Positions 1-10,818 of a DNA stretch of 64,000 nt are shown in pieces. Each line of letters begins with the position of its first letter. Position 1 is the first letter of the stretch. The notes below the pieces were generated by a model. It saw only the letters and a program-made list of their open reading frames with translations. It searched no databases and had not been told where the DNA came from. The translations under genes and the position numbers were made by a program. The DNA lies in the NCBI GenBank assembly GCA_963576725.1, contig OY755241.1, forward strand, positions 56,358,484 to 56,422,483. Reading direction: 5' to 3'. The stretch comes from Azorinus chamasolen (taxonomy: Eukaryota > Mollusca > Bivalvia > Cardiida > Solecurtidae).

Positions 1-1106
1 ACATTGTCCTGGCTTTGTAGTATAACCCAGTCCTTGGAAGAGAGTCCATATGAGGTAAGTATGTCATCCGGAATGCCGTCATGTGTATGCGTCTTGGTTT
101 GACTTGGTAACTCCATAAACTGTATCAATGGACAAGTGTGGGCAATAGATGCCATGCTTACAGCTTTGACCACATACTGTGTATAACGTCTCCTGGACAA
201 CCCGTCGGCGTCGGAGTTCTTCAAACCACTTCTGTAACGGATGGTATAATTGTAATTGGCCAGTGCTGCTAACCATCTATGACCAGTCGCGTCTAGCTTG
301 GCTGTTGTGTTAATATATGTCATCGGATTATTGTCTGTCAACACCTCGAATGTTCCACCGTAGAGATAGTCGTGAAACTTCTCGGACACTGCCTATTTCA
401 AGGCGAGAAATTCAAGTTTGTGGGCAGCATAGCTCTTCTCTGACGGTTTCAGGCTTCTACTGGCGTAAGAGATACCTCTGTCTTTGCTTTCCTGATTTTG
501 ATACAGCACGGCTCCAAGACCTTTTGAAGAAGCATCTGTATGGACTTTGAAAGGTAAGGAATAATTCGCAAACGCAAGGATTGGAGGATTGGTAAGTATC
601 TTCTTTTTTTTCGAATGCTGATTGTTGTTCTTCTTTCCATTCAAATGGTGTTCTTTTAACTTGTTTCTTTCTGTTGCTTCTGTCTTTCTTCGTTGGATGT
701 CCCATGAGTAAATCGTTAAGTGGTCGAACTATGATAGAAAATCCTTTTATGAAACGTCGATAATATCCTACAAATCCGAGAAATCGCCTCACTTCCTTCA
801 CCGATGTTGGTACTGGCCAGGACTTAAAAGATTCTAATTTCTGTCGGTCTGTGTGTATTCCTTCAGATGAAATGACATGTCCAAGGTAAGTAGTTTTGGT
901 TTTAAAGAATTCATATTTTGAAGGTTTTATTGTCAGGTTGAATTCGGAAAGTCTTTTGAAAACAGCATCTAATCTTTCTATGTGATCCTCTATGTTTGAA
1001 CTTAAAATGACTATGTCGTGCAAATAAATGAGACAGTCCTTGAAATTCAAATCACCCATACAACTTTCCATGAGGCGCTGAAACGTGCCTGGTGCGTTAC
1101 ACAATG
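1..1106 (-). pseudogene. Ty3/gypsy pol fragment: RT C-terminal half and RNase H
   Basis: Minus-strand translation gives the second half of a Ty3/gypsy reverse transcriptase and then RNase H. Visible landmarks are an LCNAPGTFQRLM stretch, a catalytic-loop region reading YLHD where the family has YxDD, a YLGHVIS motif, RRFLGFVGYYRRFI, and further downstream the RNase H start VHTDASSKGLGAVL. The reading frame shifts at about position 640, and the first catalytic aspartate is replaced by histidine, so the enzyme is dead. RNase H runs toward position 250; integrase would lie outside the window. It belongs with the fragments at 1,349-2,426 and 3,867-4,330, which are the upstream parts of the same pol. 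This is a retrotransposon copy, not a host gene. Confidence 0.9.
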
Positions 1107-1210
1107 GAAAAGTAGTAAAGTCAAGCAGGCAAAGCCACATACAAGACGCAACCACCACCAAAACACCGATAGACAGCATGACACACACACCCACACAACC
1201 ACACACCCAA

Positions 1211-1250
<40 letters not shown>

Positions 1251-1348
1251 AATGAACACAGAAAACACCAAAAAACACACAAGAACCAGAGACAAACGCC
1301 CCACACATGAACAAAATCACAAGCACAAAGACGCAAGGAAACAAACCT
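1107..1348. repeat. CA-rich microsatellite insert inside gypsy RT
   Basis: About 240 bp separate the MPF and LCNAP parts of the RT palm, which are adjacent in the family. The insert is strongly A/C-biased on the plus strand, with an uninterrupted (CA)n run at about 1,213-1,248 and looser CA-rich sequence around it. Long open frames across it are low-complexity artefacts. Origin unknown: microsatellite expansion inside a small insertion is the simplest reading. Confidence 0.8.
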
Positions 1349-2426
1349 AAAAGGCATCCGGTTACGCTCGTGGAACCATAGGCCACCACCTACTTGGAAT
1401 GCAGTCTTCTCTTTGTCATCTTCCCTAAGTTCAACCTGCCAATATCCTGATTCCAGATCCTGTTGAAAAATATTTCGATCCTGCCAAAAGATGAAGTGTG
1501 TCTTCGATTCTCGGTATCGCATAGGCGTCTTTCTTTGTTCGTTGGTTCAGTTTCCTAAAGTCGACACAAAATCTAATACTTCCGCCTTTCTTTCTCACTA
1601 TTACCACGTTGGACGACCAAGGACATTTTGACTCTCTGATTGCTCCAATCTTCAACATATCTCTCAGGTGTTCTTTGATTTCATCATATATTCCTGGAGG
1701 AATTCTACGACACGGATCTTTGAATGGTATATTATCTGTTAATTCAATTCTATGTTTCACTGCCGACGTATGACCTTATTCTACCGATGATTTCGGGAAA
1801 ATAGACTGCCATTATACTTTTTGCTTCTGTTCTTCATCCAAATTGGTTTCATCTAAATCTATGCCAAACGTGCCTATGTTATCTTTGTCTTCTGTAATTT
1901 CTTTTGTGTTTTCATGTTGTTTCTTTTCTTTTTCAGGACCATGTTGTTGATGAACATGTGCACTTTCAGGTTTGCCGAACAACGGAGCCTCACGGAGAAC
2001 GTCTACCTCCTTTAGTTGACACAGGTTTGTCTTGGCTGGAATAACAAGTTTACTTGCTGATTAGTTGCAAATTCTAACTGGAATGTTTGCGGTTTTACCA
2101 GGAGTTTCCAAGGTAACGACTCTCGGACACACAATTCAGTGACTGCGGCTTGAACATGTCTGCTCTTCCTGACGATGCCTCTCACATTCTTTCTTTCCAT
2201 TGGCTGTAGTGTGATGCTCTTTGTAGACTTGACTGTGCCAACAACGTCGTCACAGATGCTTTTAAAAGCCATATCCCATGCGTCGGAAATGTTACGTTCA
2301 CTTACCTTTTTGGCTTCCCTGATAAAATTTGTGCCTATTATCAATTGGGTTTTCCGCTGAAAATCTGTTTCCTTAACAACAAGTGCAACCACATCAAAGG
2401 ATTTCCTAGACACGTTACTGAGTCTA
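1349..2426 (-). pseudogene. Ty3/gypsy pol fragment: protease-RT linker and RT N-terminal half
   Basis: The minus strand encodes the region after the protease (LIIGTNFIREA-like linker, about 2,050-2,426) and the N-terminal RT palm and fingers (about 1,431-1,760), including RRIPPGIYDEIKEHLRDML, CPWSSNVVIVRKKGG and VDFRKLNQRTKKDAY. A frameshift near 1,450-1,480 moves the LESGYWQVEL motif into another frame. Between about 1,760 and 2,010 the frame is also broken. Identification rests on the conserved gypsy RT motifs; the copy is clearly inactive. Confidence 0.88.
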
Positions 2427-3866
2427 CAGGCGCGTAGACAAGTTTTGAAGATTGGGGCCGCGAATGGGGTGGGTAAGGGAGGGGTGTCCCCTCCCATGCC
2501 GACTTTTTTGTTAAAATTTGTGTTTTCTTAGATGCGATTTCCATGCATTTTAAGACGATTAATAAACCGTTTACAGCTTTTGTTATTTTACCAACAAAAC
2601 CTCATTCTGTGTGTCGATTTCCTGCGTGGCTAGGAATCTTAATCTGGTATCACTGAACTATTGTTGAATCAAACAAACATAAGAAACGACGAGAATATAT
2701 TTATAAAATGTAATAACAAAAACTGCATTTTTAATACAAAACATCATAATAATCAATGCGTGTTATAGCAATATGCATGTATTAACCCTTCGTCTGCAAG
2801 ACATGAACGGTCATATGCACACAGTGTAGATCTAGATGAGATGCCGAGTAACTCGATGTGACTTATGCCACTGTTCTATCGACATCATATCTCAGAATCT
2901 CAGAAAACATTTAACCCTTTCCTTCATATAAACATGTTTTCACGTATTCGCAAACAGAGTAGACCTAGATCAGACTGAAGAAAATGAGCACGATTGTCTG
3001 CTTTTTCTTGTTTGTGCGCGGAGGATAGCAGCTCCCCAGCTCAGCAAAATGTCAAGTCACCAGCCTGAAAATATGGTAAAAAAACAGAATATAAGTAATT
3101 TTAAAACGTTTCCTTCATTTGTACAGCACATGAATGATTGGACATAAAGCGCGGTGTAATAAGCTGTTCAATAGCTCTTTTGAAAGCACATATTCTATAT
3201 AAATGTGGTATAATAATTATAATATTAATAAGTTGTTCAATAGAAAATAGAATAGCATATTTACCTCGTCATAGTGAAGCCAAGGATGTGACATGAACCA
3301 CTGAGGATTGAACGATCTCTGCTCGTTCTTGATACCAAAAGTTCGTTTAGATTTATTTTATGGTTTTGGGTTGATTTGGTGCGTCCATTTCAAAGATGAT
3401 TTTTAGAATGAATATCAAATCTGATTGCTAATGTGCTAATGTTTACTTTGAGTATAATCAATATGAACAATTATATGAGTAATTATTAAATTGGTATAAT
3501 TACCTTTAAAGTGTTTGTTTTTAATTACCTTCTCTTAGGTTCTTTTCGGTCTTTCAGTTTCACCATCAAAAGATTGCGCCAATAATGGTTTCTCGGCTAT
3601 ACAGATAAAAGGGCAGAAAAAGTTTCCTATAGTGGACCGGTCGTTAACAACACGCGTCATTAATGCCATTAATTAAATCATCGCTAATCCGCAACTATCA
3701 GTTTGACACTTATGTTAATTGCAACATCAAGGGATTAAAGCCGCGGCTCTAAACACAGTTGAGCGACAGCTAGTGAAGGCTTCATGCTCACGGCCCCAAA
3801 TCCGCAGGTGGCCAAAATATTGGGGCCGCGGCCGCGGCCTCTGCGGCCCCATTGCCTACGCGCCTG
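2427..3866. mobile_element. Non-autonomous DNA transposon (CAGGCGCGTAG ends, 5-bp TSD) in gypsy pol
   Basis: Both ends begin CAGGCGCGTAG reading inward, followed by related GGGGCCGC-containing sequence, and the element is flanked by GTCTA on each side (2,422-2,426 and 3,867-3,871). Removing the element and one GTCTA joins the protease and linker parts of the gypsy frame in phase, which confirms the boundaries. Length is 1,440 bp. No transposase frame is visible; inside is AT-rich filler with a worn H2-type hairpin near 2,838. CAGGxGCG-type ends recall hAT elements, and a 5-bp duplication would fit the hAT5 group, but the superfamily is inferred. Confidence 0.75.
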
Positions 3867-4330
3867 GTCTAATAGAAACCTCAGCATACCCGCAATACGG
3901 TAATATCTGGCCACTAGCACACTTTATATTCAGATCAAAATCATCAAGTGGAAATATTTCAGACTTCGGGTCCAGCGTGTCCAGGAATGAAGAACCAATT
4001 GTCGTAACCATTGATCCTGTGTCCACTAGACCAGTGGTATTTACACCATTCACCACGATATCAGCAATATTGCTGAAGCCGACTATCTTATCAAACAGAT
4101 TCTTCTCTTTGGGGATGTTGCTATTTCCATCGTCTCCAGTTACCCCTTCAACGGAGACTCTTTCTCGTTGAAAGGTTTCGCTCCTTCATCTGTTTGTCGT
4201 TCTTGTCTGTTATTGTCATAGTCACTAGTGTTGTTGTTGTTATCCTCATCAGTAGTGGAAATAGTAGAAGTATTGTAGTTATTATTATCATCTGGTAGGG
4301 AGGACTTGACCCTCAATGTCCACGACTACC
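3867..4330 (-). pseudogene. Ty3/gypsy pol fragment: retropepsin (protease)
   Basis: Minus-strand translation shows an aspartic protease of retrotransposon type with the active-site motif LVDTGS followed by MVTTIGSSFL (about 3,856-4,056 translated). It is preceded by a charged, low-complexity upstream pol region up to roughly 4,330. The C-terminal part is cut by the 2,427-3,866 transposon and continues at 2,426. It is the upstream end of the same inactive gypsy copy that reaches the window edge. Confidence 0.82.
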
Positions 4331-4631
4331 TACCAGAGGGTATACAAGTCAGCTCTGTATACAGCGTAGGTCCAGATCTTTCTCAATTTAAATCTCATGT
4401 GACGATATGCATGACCGACTACTATCGCGAATACCCGTGACAAACCACAATATCCTTATATGCATATGAGGTTACTATAAATAGATACAAAATGGCCGCG
4501 AATACGCAAGATTACGTCATCTTTGTTTACAAGCAAAGTGGCGCATATACTACTCTTAAGCACGACAAAAGTTATGCAAAAAGCTAATATATGAGTTGTT
4601 TGTTTTGTTTTCGCCCTGTAGTAACCTTTTC

Positions 4632-4837
4632 CTCCATAAATACGCCTTTCTACACCACTGTAAAAATCACCTGTTGAAACCATTGTGATAAATAGAGCAT
4701 TTGCTACTATATGAGCAAATGCTCTATTTATCAACTATAAAATTATAAAATTTTCCTTTTCTCTAGTTGATGCTCCTTTTCGGTAGATTTATTCAAAGTG
4801 AATGGATCTAAAAACAGCCAATTAGGGAATGGGTTAA
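4632..4837 (-). mobile_element. H5 hairpin MITE, worn copy
   Basis: H5 signature: the palindrome built on ATTGTGATAAATAGAGCATT and its complement at about 4,680-4,728, then TTTTCCTTTTCTCTAGTTGATGC-like sequence and a GGGAATGGGTTAA right end (TTAA at 4,834-4,837). The left TTAA end is lost and one hairpin arm is worn. H5 copies recur at 22.9, 25.9, 28.4, 37.8, 38.5, 40.5, 53.6 and 57.5 kb. Confidence 0.7.
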
Positions 4838-4915
4838 GCGACCACCTGCCTTTACTCCCACGTTTATCAATTATGTGGTGGCATTAGGCAAATCGCCAAT
4901 AGCGCGAGATAACGG

Positions 4916-5126
4916 TTAACTCTTTCGCTGCCAAATTTTGTTGTCTGCAAACTTTGTCGTTTGCCAAAATTTTCATTTCTTTAGTTTTCTTATGTTTGAT
5001 TAAAAAACAGTAACATTAACAAACATTTTGGATCCTGATGAGACGCCGAGTAACTCAGCGTCTGATCTGGATCCAAACTGTTTGCATAGGTTATCACAGA
5101 TTCGACATTGGCAGCGAAAGAGTTAA
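4916..5126 (+). mobile_element. H2 hairpin MITE, TTAA-bounded
   Basis: Bounded by TTAA (4,916-4,919; 5,123-5,126), with CTCTTTCGCTGCC at the left end and GGCAGCGAAAGAG at the right, an inverted pair. The core hairpin runs from TTTGGATCCTGATGAGACG through GCCGAGTAACTCAGC to the complement. The arms keep the T-T mismatch (CCTGAT facing ATCTGG). Non-coding. It sits beside, and probably inside, a TA-type MITE. Confidence 0.85.
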
Positions 5127-5144
5127 TAAATGAAAACAGATTTA

Positions 5145-5332
5145 TACAGTAATTTCTCGCTAATACCACCACTCAAAAAGTGATTCACTCAAAATTCTGA
5201 TTTCTTTTTCAGGTGGTAGCTTATGCAGGACAAACGTAATACAGATCGCTTCTATAGGAGCATTAAGCAACCGCCTGCTTCTACATAATAAGTTAATTAA
5301 TTATGTGGTCGCATTAGCGAGACTACGCTGCA
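5145..5332 (+). mobile_element. T2-type MITE (TA-bounded) with hairpin
   Basis: Begins TACAGTAATTTCTCGCTAAT and ends in the near complement ATTAGCGAGACTACGCTG. Between them lies GGTGGTAGCTTATGCAGGAC...ATTAAGCAACCGCC, the T2 hairpin, here with a shortened arm around CTTCTATAGGAG. TA target and CAGT-like ends suggest a Tc1/mariner or pogo-type non-autonomous element. No coding sequence. Confidence 0.65.
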
Positions 5333-5334
5333 TT

Positions 5335-7165
5335 TGATCGAGACGATTGAGCAGCGGTCGGATTGGTTGTATAAAGGCAGGTTCCCATTGCCGATCAGAT
5401 CAACTCGATCATACCGATCACCCGAATTCCGCGACCAAGCTCGACCGAAGGCAATTACGTGAGTTCTTCTCGACCTCTACGAGATCTTACACGAACCCCT
5501 AATGATCATTCTTGACTCCTCCAGGACGTCAACTCAACAGCCACTCCGATCTCTGCTCGAACATCTCGACCTAGATACGACCTCTACACGATCTCTACCC
5601 GACCGACTGGACCTCTGACCAAACTCTATCCGACCAGATCGTCGCCATGGTGGTACTTGGGTCGGGGGAGCGATCAACTCGATCCTCTACTCGATCAATA
5701 CCCGACCGCTTAACGATCGCTTCTCGAGCGCGTGGCTATTCGATCTCTACCCGATTTTTTTAACATTTCAAAAAAATAGTACAGAGAGTCCGAGCGATGC
5801 CGTCCAAGGTAGACCTCCCCGAGCACTCCTGCCAAGCGATCCAGCTTAACCCATTTGCTCCCAGTGGATTCTTCCATGCTTATATATTGAATTATACCAT
5901 CTTTTATCTAAGGGATGTCCGGTCTACATTTTCATTATTATTTTGTTTTATATTGCATTTCCTATCAGCAAACAGTGTAGACTCAGATCAGACGCCGCAT
6001 TATGCGGCGTCTGACCCGAGCCTATACTGTTTGCCTACGTCCCATATATGAGATCATGGGAGCAAATGGGTTAAGCTAGGTTGCCACTGCCGATCAGATC
6101 AACTCGATCAAGCCCGATCAAATGATCGGAGACTGGTCTGGCTCGCACGGTAGAAGTCATTGGGAGTGGTCCGGGGACTACCTTGGTCGGCATCGATCTG
6201 GCTCCTTACCCGAATACTTTGGACATGTCCAAAAATCGGGTAGAGATCGAGTAGCCACGCGACCGAGAGGCGATCGGGAAGTGGCCGGGTATTGATCGAG
6301 TAGAGGGTCGAGTTGATCTTGAGACAATCGTGTAGAGATCTAGTGCGGTCGGGATGAAGTTATTTTACCCGATCATCTCGACCTCTACTCGAGTAATACC
6401 CGATCGTTACCCCTATAACCCGAGTGCGACCATTACGATGATATGTCGGGTAGAGATCGATCAGAGGTCCAGTTGATCTGGTAGAGTTCGTGTAGGGATC
6501 GTATTCTGGATCGAGATGATCGAGCAGAGTGGGTGTTAAGTTGAAGTCGTGGAGAAGTCGTGAATGATCGCGAGGGGTCGTGTATGATCGAGTAGAGGTG
6601 GGAAAAAACTCGTGTACCTGCATTCGGTCGAGCTAGGTCGAGAAATTTGGGTGATCGGGATGATCGAGTTGAACTGATCGGCAGTGGGTTCTCAGTGCTC
6701 ACGACCCTCCACGACGTCAACTCAACAACTACTCGATATCTACTCGATCATTTCGGCCCAGATATGATCCCTACACAAACTCTACCCGATCAACTGGACC
6801 TCTGCTCGATCAGATCGTCATGGGCGTACTTGCGTCGATCGGACATTGCTCGAGAAGAGGTCGATATAATGTGGTACAGATCGAGCAAATGACTTCACCC
6901 CGACCGCACTAGATCTCAACACGATTGTCTAGCGATCAACTTGACCCTCTACTCGACGAGTCTCGATCAATACCCTACCGCTTCCCGATCGCTTTTCGTT
7001 CACGAGGCTACTCGACCTCTACCCGATTTTTTTAACATGTCCAAAAGATTCGGGTAGGGAGTCCGAGCGATGCCGACCAAGGTCGACCTCCCCGATCACT
7101 CCCGATCACTCCCGAACCTACCTCTAGTAAAACGGGTCCGAGCTGAGTAGTGAGGGATCGGCGGG
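5335..7165. repeat. CGATC-rich dispersed repeat, multiple copies in alternating orientation
   Basis: About 1.8 kb dominated by CGATC, TCGACC, CTCTACCCGA and similar words. One end is TAGGTTCCCACTGCCGATCAG-like (near 5,372, 6,066 and, inverted, 6,660-6,690); the other is TCGGGTAGAGATCGAGTAGCC-like. Segments 5,370-5,770, about 6,066-6,200, 6,200-6,690 (inverted) and 6,690-7,165 alternate in orientation, so several copies are nested or palindromic. CpG density is far above the surrounding DNA. Related copies lie at 40,680-41,212 and 42,945-43,150. Open frames through it are not protein-like. Class unknown. Confidence 0.75.
5846..6074 (+). mobile_element. H6 MITE, TTAA-bounded, nested in the CGATC repeat
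   Basis: Flanked by TTAA at both ends, with CCCATTTGCTCCCA at the left and TGGGAGCAAATGGG at the right, a 14-bp inverted repeat. A central hairpin with CAGACGCCGCATTATGCGGCGTCTG is related to the H1-H4 module. The element interrupts the CGATC-rich repeat between GATCCAGC and GCTAGG. A related copy lies at 20,694-20,871. Confidence 0.85.
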
Positions 7166-7189
7166 TTTGTAAAGAAATAACTGGAATCA

Positions 7190-7810
7190 CCTTTTTATAA
7201 CGGATTTACCTATATTGGACGGCAAAATAGTCAATAATTTGATATATTAGATACCATTTAGTGCCAAAACTTGAACACGGTCAAATACTATATGCCCAGA
7301 AGGACTTATTAATCATTTAATCCTGTACTCCATTAAACGCATTTCTACGCCTTTGCAAACAGAGTAGACCATGATCAGACGGCTCCTAAATCAGCCGTCT
7401 GATCAGGGTCTGCTCTGTTTGCTGATGAAGTAATATAGATATGATTCTACAGTTTCAATATTCGACGGCAAAAGAGTGAACAATTCGATATATTAGACAC
7501 AAATTGGTGTCAAAGCTTGAACAAGATCAAAGACTGTATATCCATAACGACTACTTAAATATAGCAATACAATGTAATGAGAAGTTGTACATTATAGAAA
7601 CACTATAGAACAAAACAAATCAAATTCCAAAACCTCATGTTGATTTATTATACCGACAAGCTTTATATTGGACCAAATAGTAAATGAGATGCTATTTGAA
7701 AACCCCTTTATTAAAAAACAAACAAAAAAAACCACAACAACAATGAAAGTAAAAAGCAAAACAAAACAAAACAAACACACAAACAAAACCACATCCCACT
7801 CCAAAAAACA
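7190..7810 (+). repeat. Dispersed repeat containing an H1-type hairpin
   Basis: The segment about 7,190-7,620 recurs in the same orientation at about 21,585-21,985: shared words include TATTGGACGGCAAAA / TATTGGTGGGCAAAA, GAACAAGATCAAAGACTGTA and ATATGATTCTACAGTTT. An H1-type hairpin (7,355-7,425) lies inside. The part 7,640-7,800, ending in A/CAA-rich sequence, also recurs near 22,190-22,320 and inverted at 40,200-40,265. No gene is visible. Confidence 0.65.
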
Positions 7811-7815
7811 CCTTT

Positions 7816-8524
7816 AGTACAAATGTAATCTCAAGGCGCTCCTGTGACACGGTATTTCACATACTGAGTTTTATGGTGATGTGATTTACAAACTTCGTAA
7901 AATTATTGGACTTACCCGTTTGTTTAATTTGTTCATCAAATATATTAAAACAAACCATTGAAAAGGGATAGGATCTTATAGTACTACACCGCACTGCATG
8001 TCTGGTTGTCAACCCTTTTACAGTTGGCAATCACGCAACCCTTTTTGCATGTACGCCAACAAGAAAGGTTTAGTACTCTATGAAAGTGACCTCTTAAATC
8101 CGGAAACGGAAGGAGGACGTCGGATATCTGTATTATCTCGTGTTTGTCTAACCCTTTATAACTTTTCTACAGTTTTTGCAGCTCAATCATTGAGTACACT
8201 AGCGATATGTGGGTACAGTTTGTTTCACTTAAATGTTATCGTTTTACATGCACTTTACCTCTGTATGTTTATTTACACTGTATGGAGATGGAAAAAGTGT
8301 TAGGTTGGGCGCCCAATAACCGGTTTAACCCCCAGTGACTTTTGTCACAGACCTTTCCAATGCAGTACTTCCATTTTTCCCCTATTGTCTGTTTGTATTG
8401 TCTTTGTGCAACTCTTTATGTTTTTGGTAGTTATGTACATTTGCTGTGTTTTTTTTGTGTTGCTGATCGGGCGGCTGTTTGTTCTGTATGTGGCGTTTCT
8501 TGATTGACTCATATTTGTACTTTT
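7816..8524 (+). pseudogene. 5'-truncated Penelope-like element
   Basis: Nucleotide similarity to the Penelope-like element at 47,655-48,421 starts abruptly at AGTACAAATGTAATCTC and runs collinearly through the last part of the RT gene and its 3' untranslated region to a GACTCATATTTGTAC end. Beyond this the sequence becomes A/CAA-rich. Only the C-terminal coding tail is present, with frameshifts. 5' truncation is usual for target-primed retroelements. Confidence 0.8.
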
Positions 8525-8770
8525 GAAAAACAAGGACACAAAACAACAACACAATAACAAGAACAATAACAACAATACAGAAACACCAACACTACCACAG
8601 TTAAAACAGATCAACAACAAAACTCCCCAATCCATATTTTATTTATGAGATAAAACATCAACGGAAACCATAATATGGAACAAATTTGTCTTGACATTCA
8701 AACACTGTTTGGAGAAGACGTGTATTGTAACATATGCCATTTGAGACGAAAGTTTCTTAGTGTAAAAAGG
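8525..8770. other. Low-complexity CAA-rich and unassigned sequence
   Basis: A/CAA-rich stretch (8,525-8,600), possibly the tail of the Penelope-like copy, then unassigned AT-rich DNA. No gene seen. Confidence 0.5.
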
Positions 8771-9236
8771 TTAACTCTTTCCTTCAAAAAAACAGTTTTT
8801 GCAGCATTTACAAGGAGCCGTTTGATCAGGATCTGCTCTGTTTGCTTACGGTAAAATATAGATATGATTATACAGATTCTGTCTGACTACATAGGAAATA
8901 TATCCTGTGTACATATGCCATGATAAATATTAAGCTAATAAATATGCATGACGTCAGTTTTTTACATGAATATTCAACAGGGAAAGGGTTGAAGGAACAC
9001 ATATGGATGGTTTACCCTTTCCTTAATATAAAAAGCCTTTTCAAGCATTCGCAAACAGAGAGGAGCCGTCTTGTCAGGGTCTGCTCTGTTTATTATTGGA
9101 ATTTAATAGATCTGTTTCAGTACTTTGTAATATGGCTTCAAGGTTTCTCCTTCCATATTTCATTATAACTGTTGTGTCCATGAATATTCATTAGATATTG
9201 AAATCTGATTAAATATAGAAAAGGGGAAGGGCTAAA
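8771..9236 (+). mobile_element. Two adjacent H1 MITE copies
   Basis: The first copy runs from TTAACTCTTTCC (8,771) to GGGAAAGGGTT (about 8,991); the second from TACCCTTTCC (about 9,013) to GGGGAAGGGCTAA (about 9,236). Both contain GCAAACAGAG and TCTGCTCTGTTT halves around a shortened GGAGCCG hairpin core and an ATATTCA-containing distal part. Both hairpins have lost part of the left arm, and the ends have drifted from TTAA. Confidence 0.65.
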
Positions 9237-9269
9237 GGAGACACACACAGTTTAGACATAACCTTTATC

Positions 9270-9745
9270 CTGATTTTCTGAACCTTTAGCCTGCCGCGGG
9301 CGGATTTGTAATAATTATTGCAAACAGTTTGGATCCAGATGAGACGCCGAATAACTCGTCGATTCATCAGGATCTAGACTGTTTGACACCCTGAGCAAGT
9401 CTTTTGAAACGCACTGGAAGAAAGTCTGCTTGGATAGAAATACATTTTCTACTAACGAACTATTTGTTCTACAGGCTAAAAGTTAATTCAAACTTTTTTC
9501 CAGTCACGTACAATATGAAGCAAACACCATGTTTACGTTGCATTGTCGCATGTTTATCTTTACTCTTATTTTTCGGTGAAAAATTATTGTTTGCTCAAAT
9601 TTGGATCTGGTGTAATTTGATAACATGCGATTTGATCAAGTTTTTGAGACACTATTGGCGGAGTGTCAAATAGTTTGGATCCTGATGAAATGCTGAGTTA
9701 CCCGGCGTCTCGTCTGGATCAAATCTGTTTGCATACACGTGTCAG
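9270..9745 (+). mobile_element. H2-type hairpin MITEs (two cores)
   Basis: Two H2 cores: one near 9,324-9,385 (CAGTTTGGATCCAGATGAGACG and its complement) and one near 9,672-9,735 (GTTTGGATCCTGATGAAATG and its complement). AACCTTTAGCCTGC near 9,284 is the H2 end subtype seen intact at 26,923-27,139. Both cores keep the A-A or T-T mismatch. The distal ends are unclear. The open frame 9,404-9,673 is not protein-like. Confidence 0.6.
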
Positions 9746-9805
9746 GTAGAAGATAGCGGTACAATGATTAATGCATGACCGTTTCCAATGATGACATAAT
9801 TTCTG

Positions 9806-10058
9806 TTAACCCTTTCCTTGTTGAATAGTCATGTTAGAAATAATGAAATGTGAATAATGATTTGCTGTTTTGTTTATAATTTGGCAAATATACAAAGAAT
9901 TGGTTTGGTATTGGTAGAAACTGTAGAATCACATTAATTAAAATTCCATAAGCAACCAGAATAGATCCATATCAGACGGCTCCTATAGGAGCCATCTGAT
10001 CTGGGTCTACCCTGTATGCAAAGGCGTGAAAAAGCATTTAAATGAAGGAAAGGGTTAA
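9806..10058 (-). mobile_element. H1 hairpin MITE, TTAA-bounded
   Basis: TTAA at 9,806-9,809 and 10,055-10,058; ends CCCTTTCC and GGAAAGGG. The hairpin CAGACGGCTCCTATAGGAGCC with flanking arms lies at 9,960-10,015 and is followed by GCAAAGGCGTGAAAAAGCATTT, which in H1 precedes the hairpin, so the copy is inverted. One of the few H1 copies in which the usual mismatch position is paired. Confidence 0.85.
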
Positions 10059-10321
10059 ATTCGACATGCCATACATTTACATATCAGATTGGATCCAAAT
10101 GACAAATCGAATAACTCTGTGTCTCACTGTGATCTTAGCTGTCTGACACCCGATCAATAGCGTAGTAACCAATTTCCATCTAGATTACTTTTAAACCCAA
10201 CCTCTCTGAATAAATCAAATGTAAAAGAGCATTTACTAGAAATGTGTTGTTTTTTATAATTATTTAGCTTTGAAACCATTTTAATAAATACAACATTTTG
10301 GTTTCAAAAACGAATTTTACA

Positions 10322-10730
10322 GAGGCGTCAAAAGACACCAGTAGGAGGGAATGAGTTAAAAGGCGCCAGAAGGAGGTAATGGGTTAAAAGGCAACAGCAT
10401 TAGGGAATGGGTTAAAAGGCGCCAGTAGGAGATAATGGGTTAAAAGGCACCAGTATTAGGGAATGGGTTAAAAGACATCAGTAGGAGGGAATAGGAGGAA
10501 ATGAGTCAAAAGGCACGAGTATGAGGGAATAGGAGGGGAAGGGCCAAAAGGCACCAACAGGAGGGAATAGGCCAAAAGGCACCAGTCGGAGGGAATAGGA
10601 GGGGATGGGCCAAAGGGCACCAACAGGAGGGAATGGGTCAACATACACCAGAAGGAGGGGATGGGTTGAAAGGAGCCTGTAGGAGGGAATGAGGCGAAAG
10701 GTGCCAGCGGGAGGGAATATGTTAAAAGCT
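10322..10730 (-). repeat. ~28-31 bp minisatellite built from TTAACCC MITE-end sequence
   Basis: Around a dozen imperfect tandem units of the type GGGAATGGGTTAAAAGGCGCCAGTAGGA. Read on the other strand each unit is close to the end of H5 elements (TTAACCCATTCCCTC followed by TGACGCCTTT). A matching array in opposite orientation lies downstream of the second sulfotransferase (37,137-37,700), so the array belongs to the inverted duplicated block. Confidence 0.8.
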
Positions 10731-10818
10731 TGGAAGACTTTGGAGTAACTAAAACTTGTCACAGATCAGAGTTCGAGTATTCACTGTTTTTTAAGACAAC
10801 AGGATATATGTGTTTAAT

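Noticed and set aside
1018..1350. His/Thr-rich frame over the CA repeat
   Set aside because: Low-complexity translation of a microsatellite inserted in gypsy RT.
5030..5085. Hammerhead-ribozyme-like CTGATGAG in H2 hairpins
   Set aside because: CTGATGAG is present, but no CGAAA box and no matching stems follow; it is part of the palindrome.
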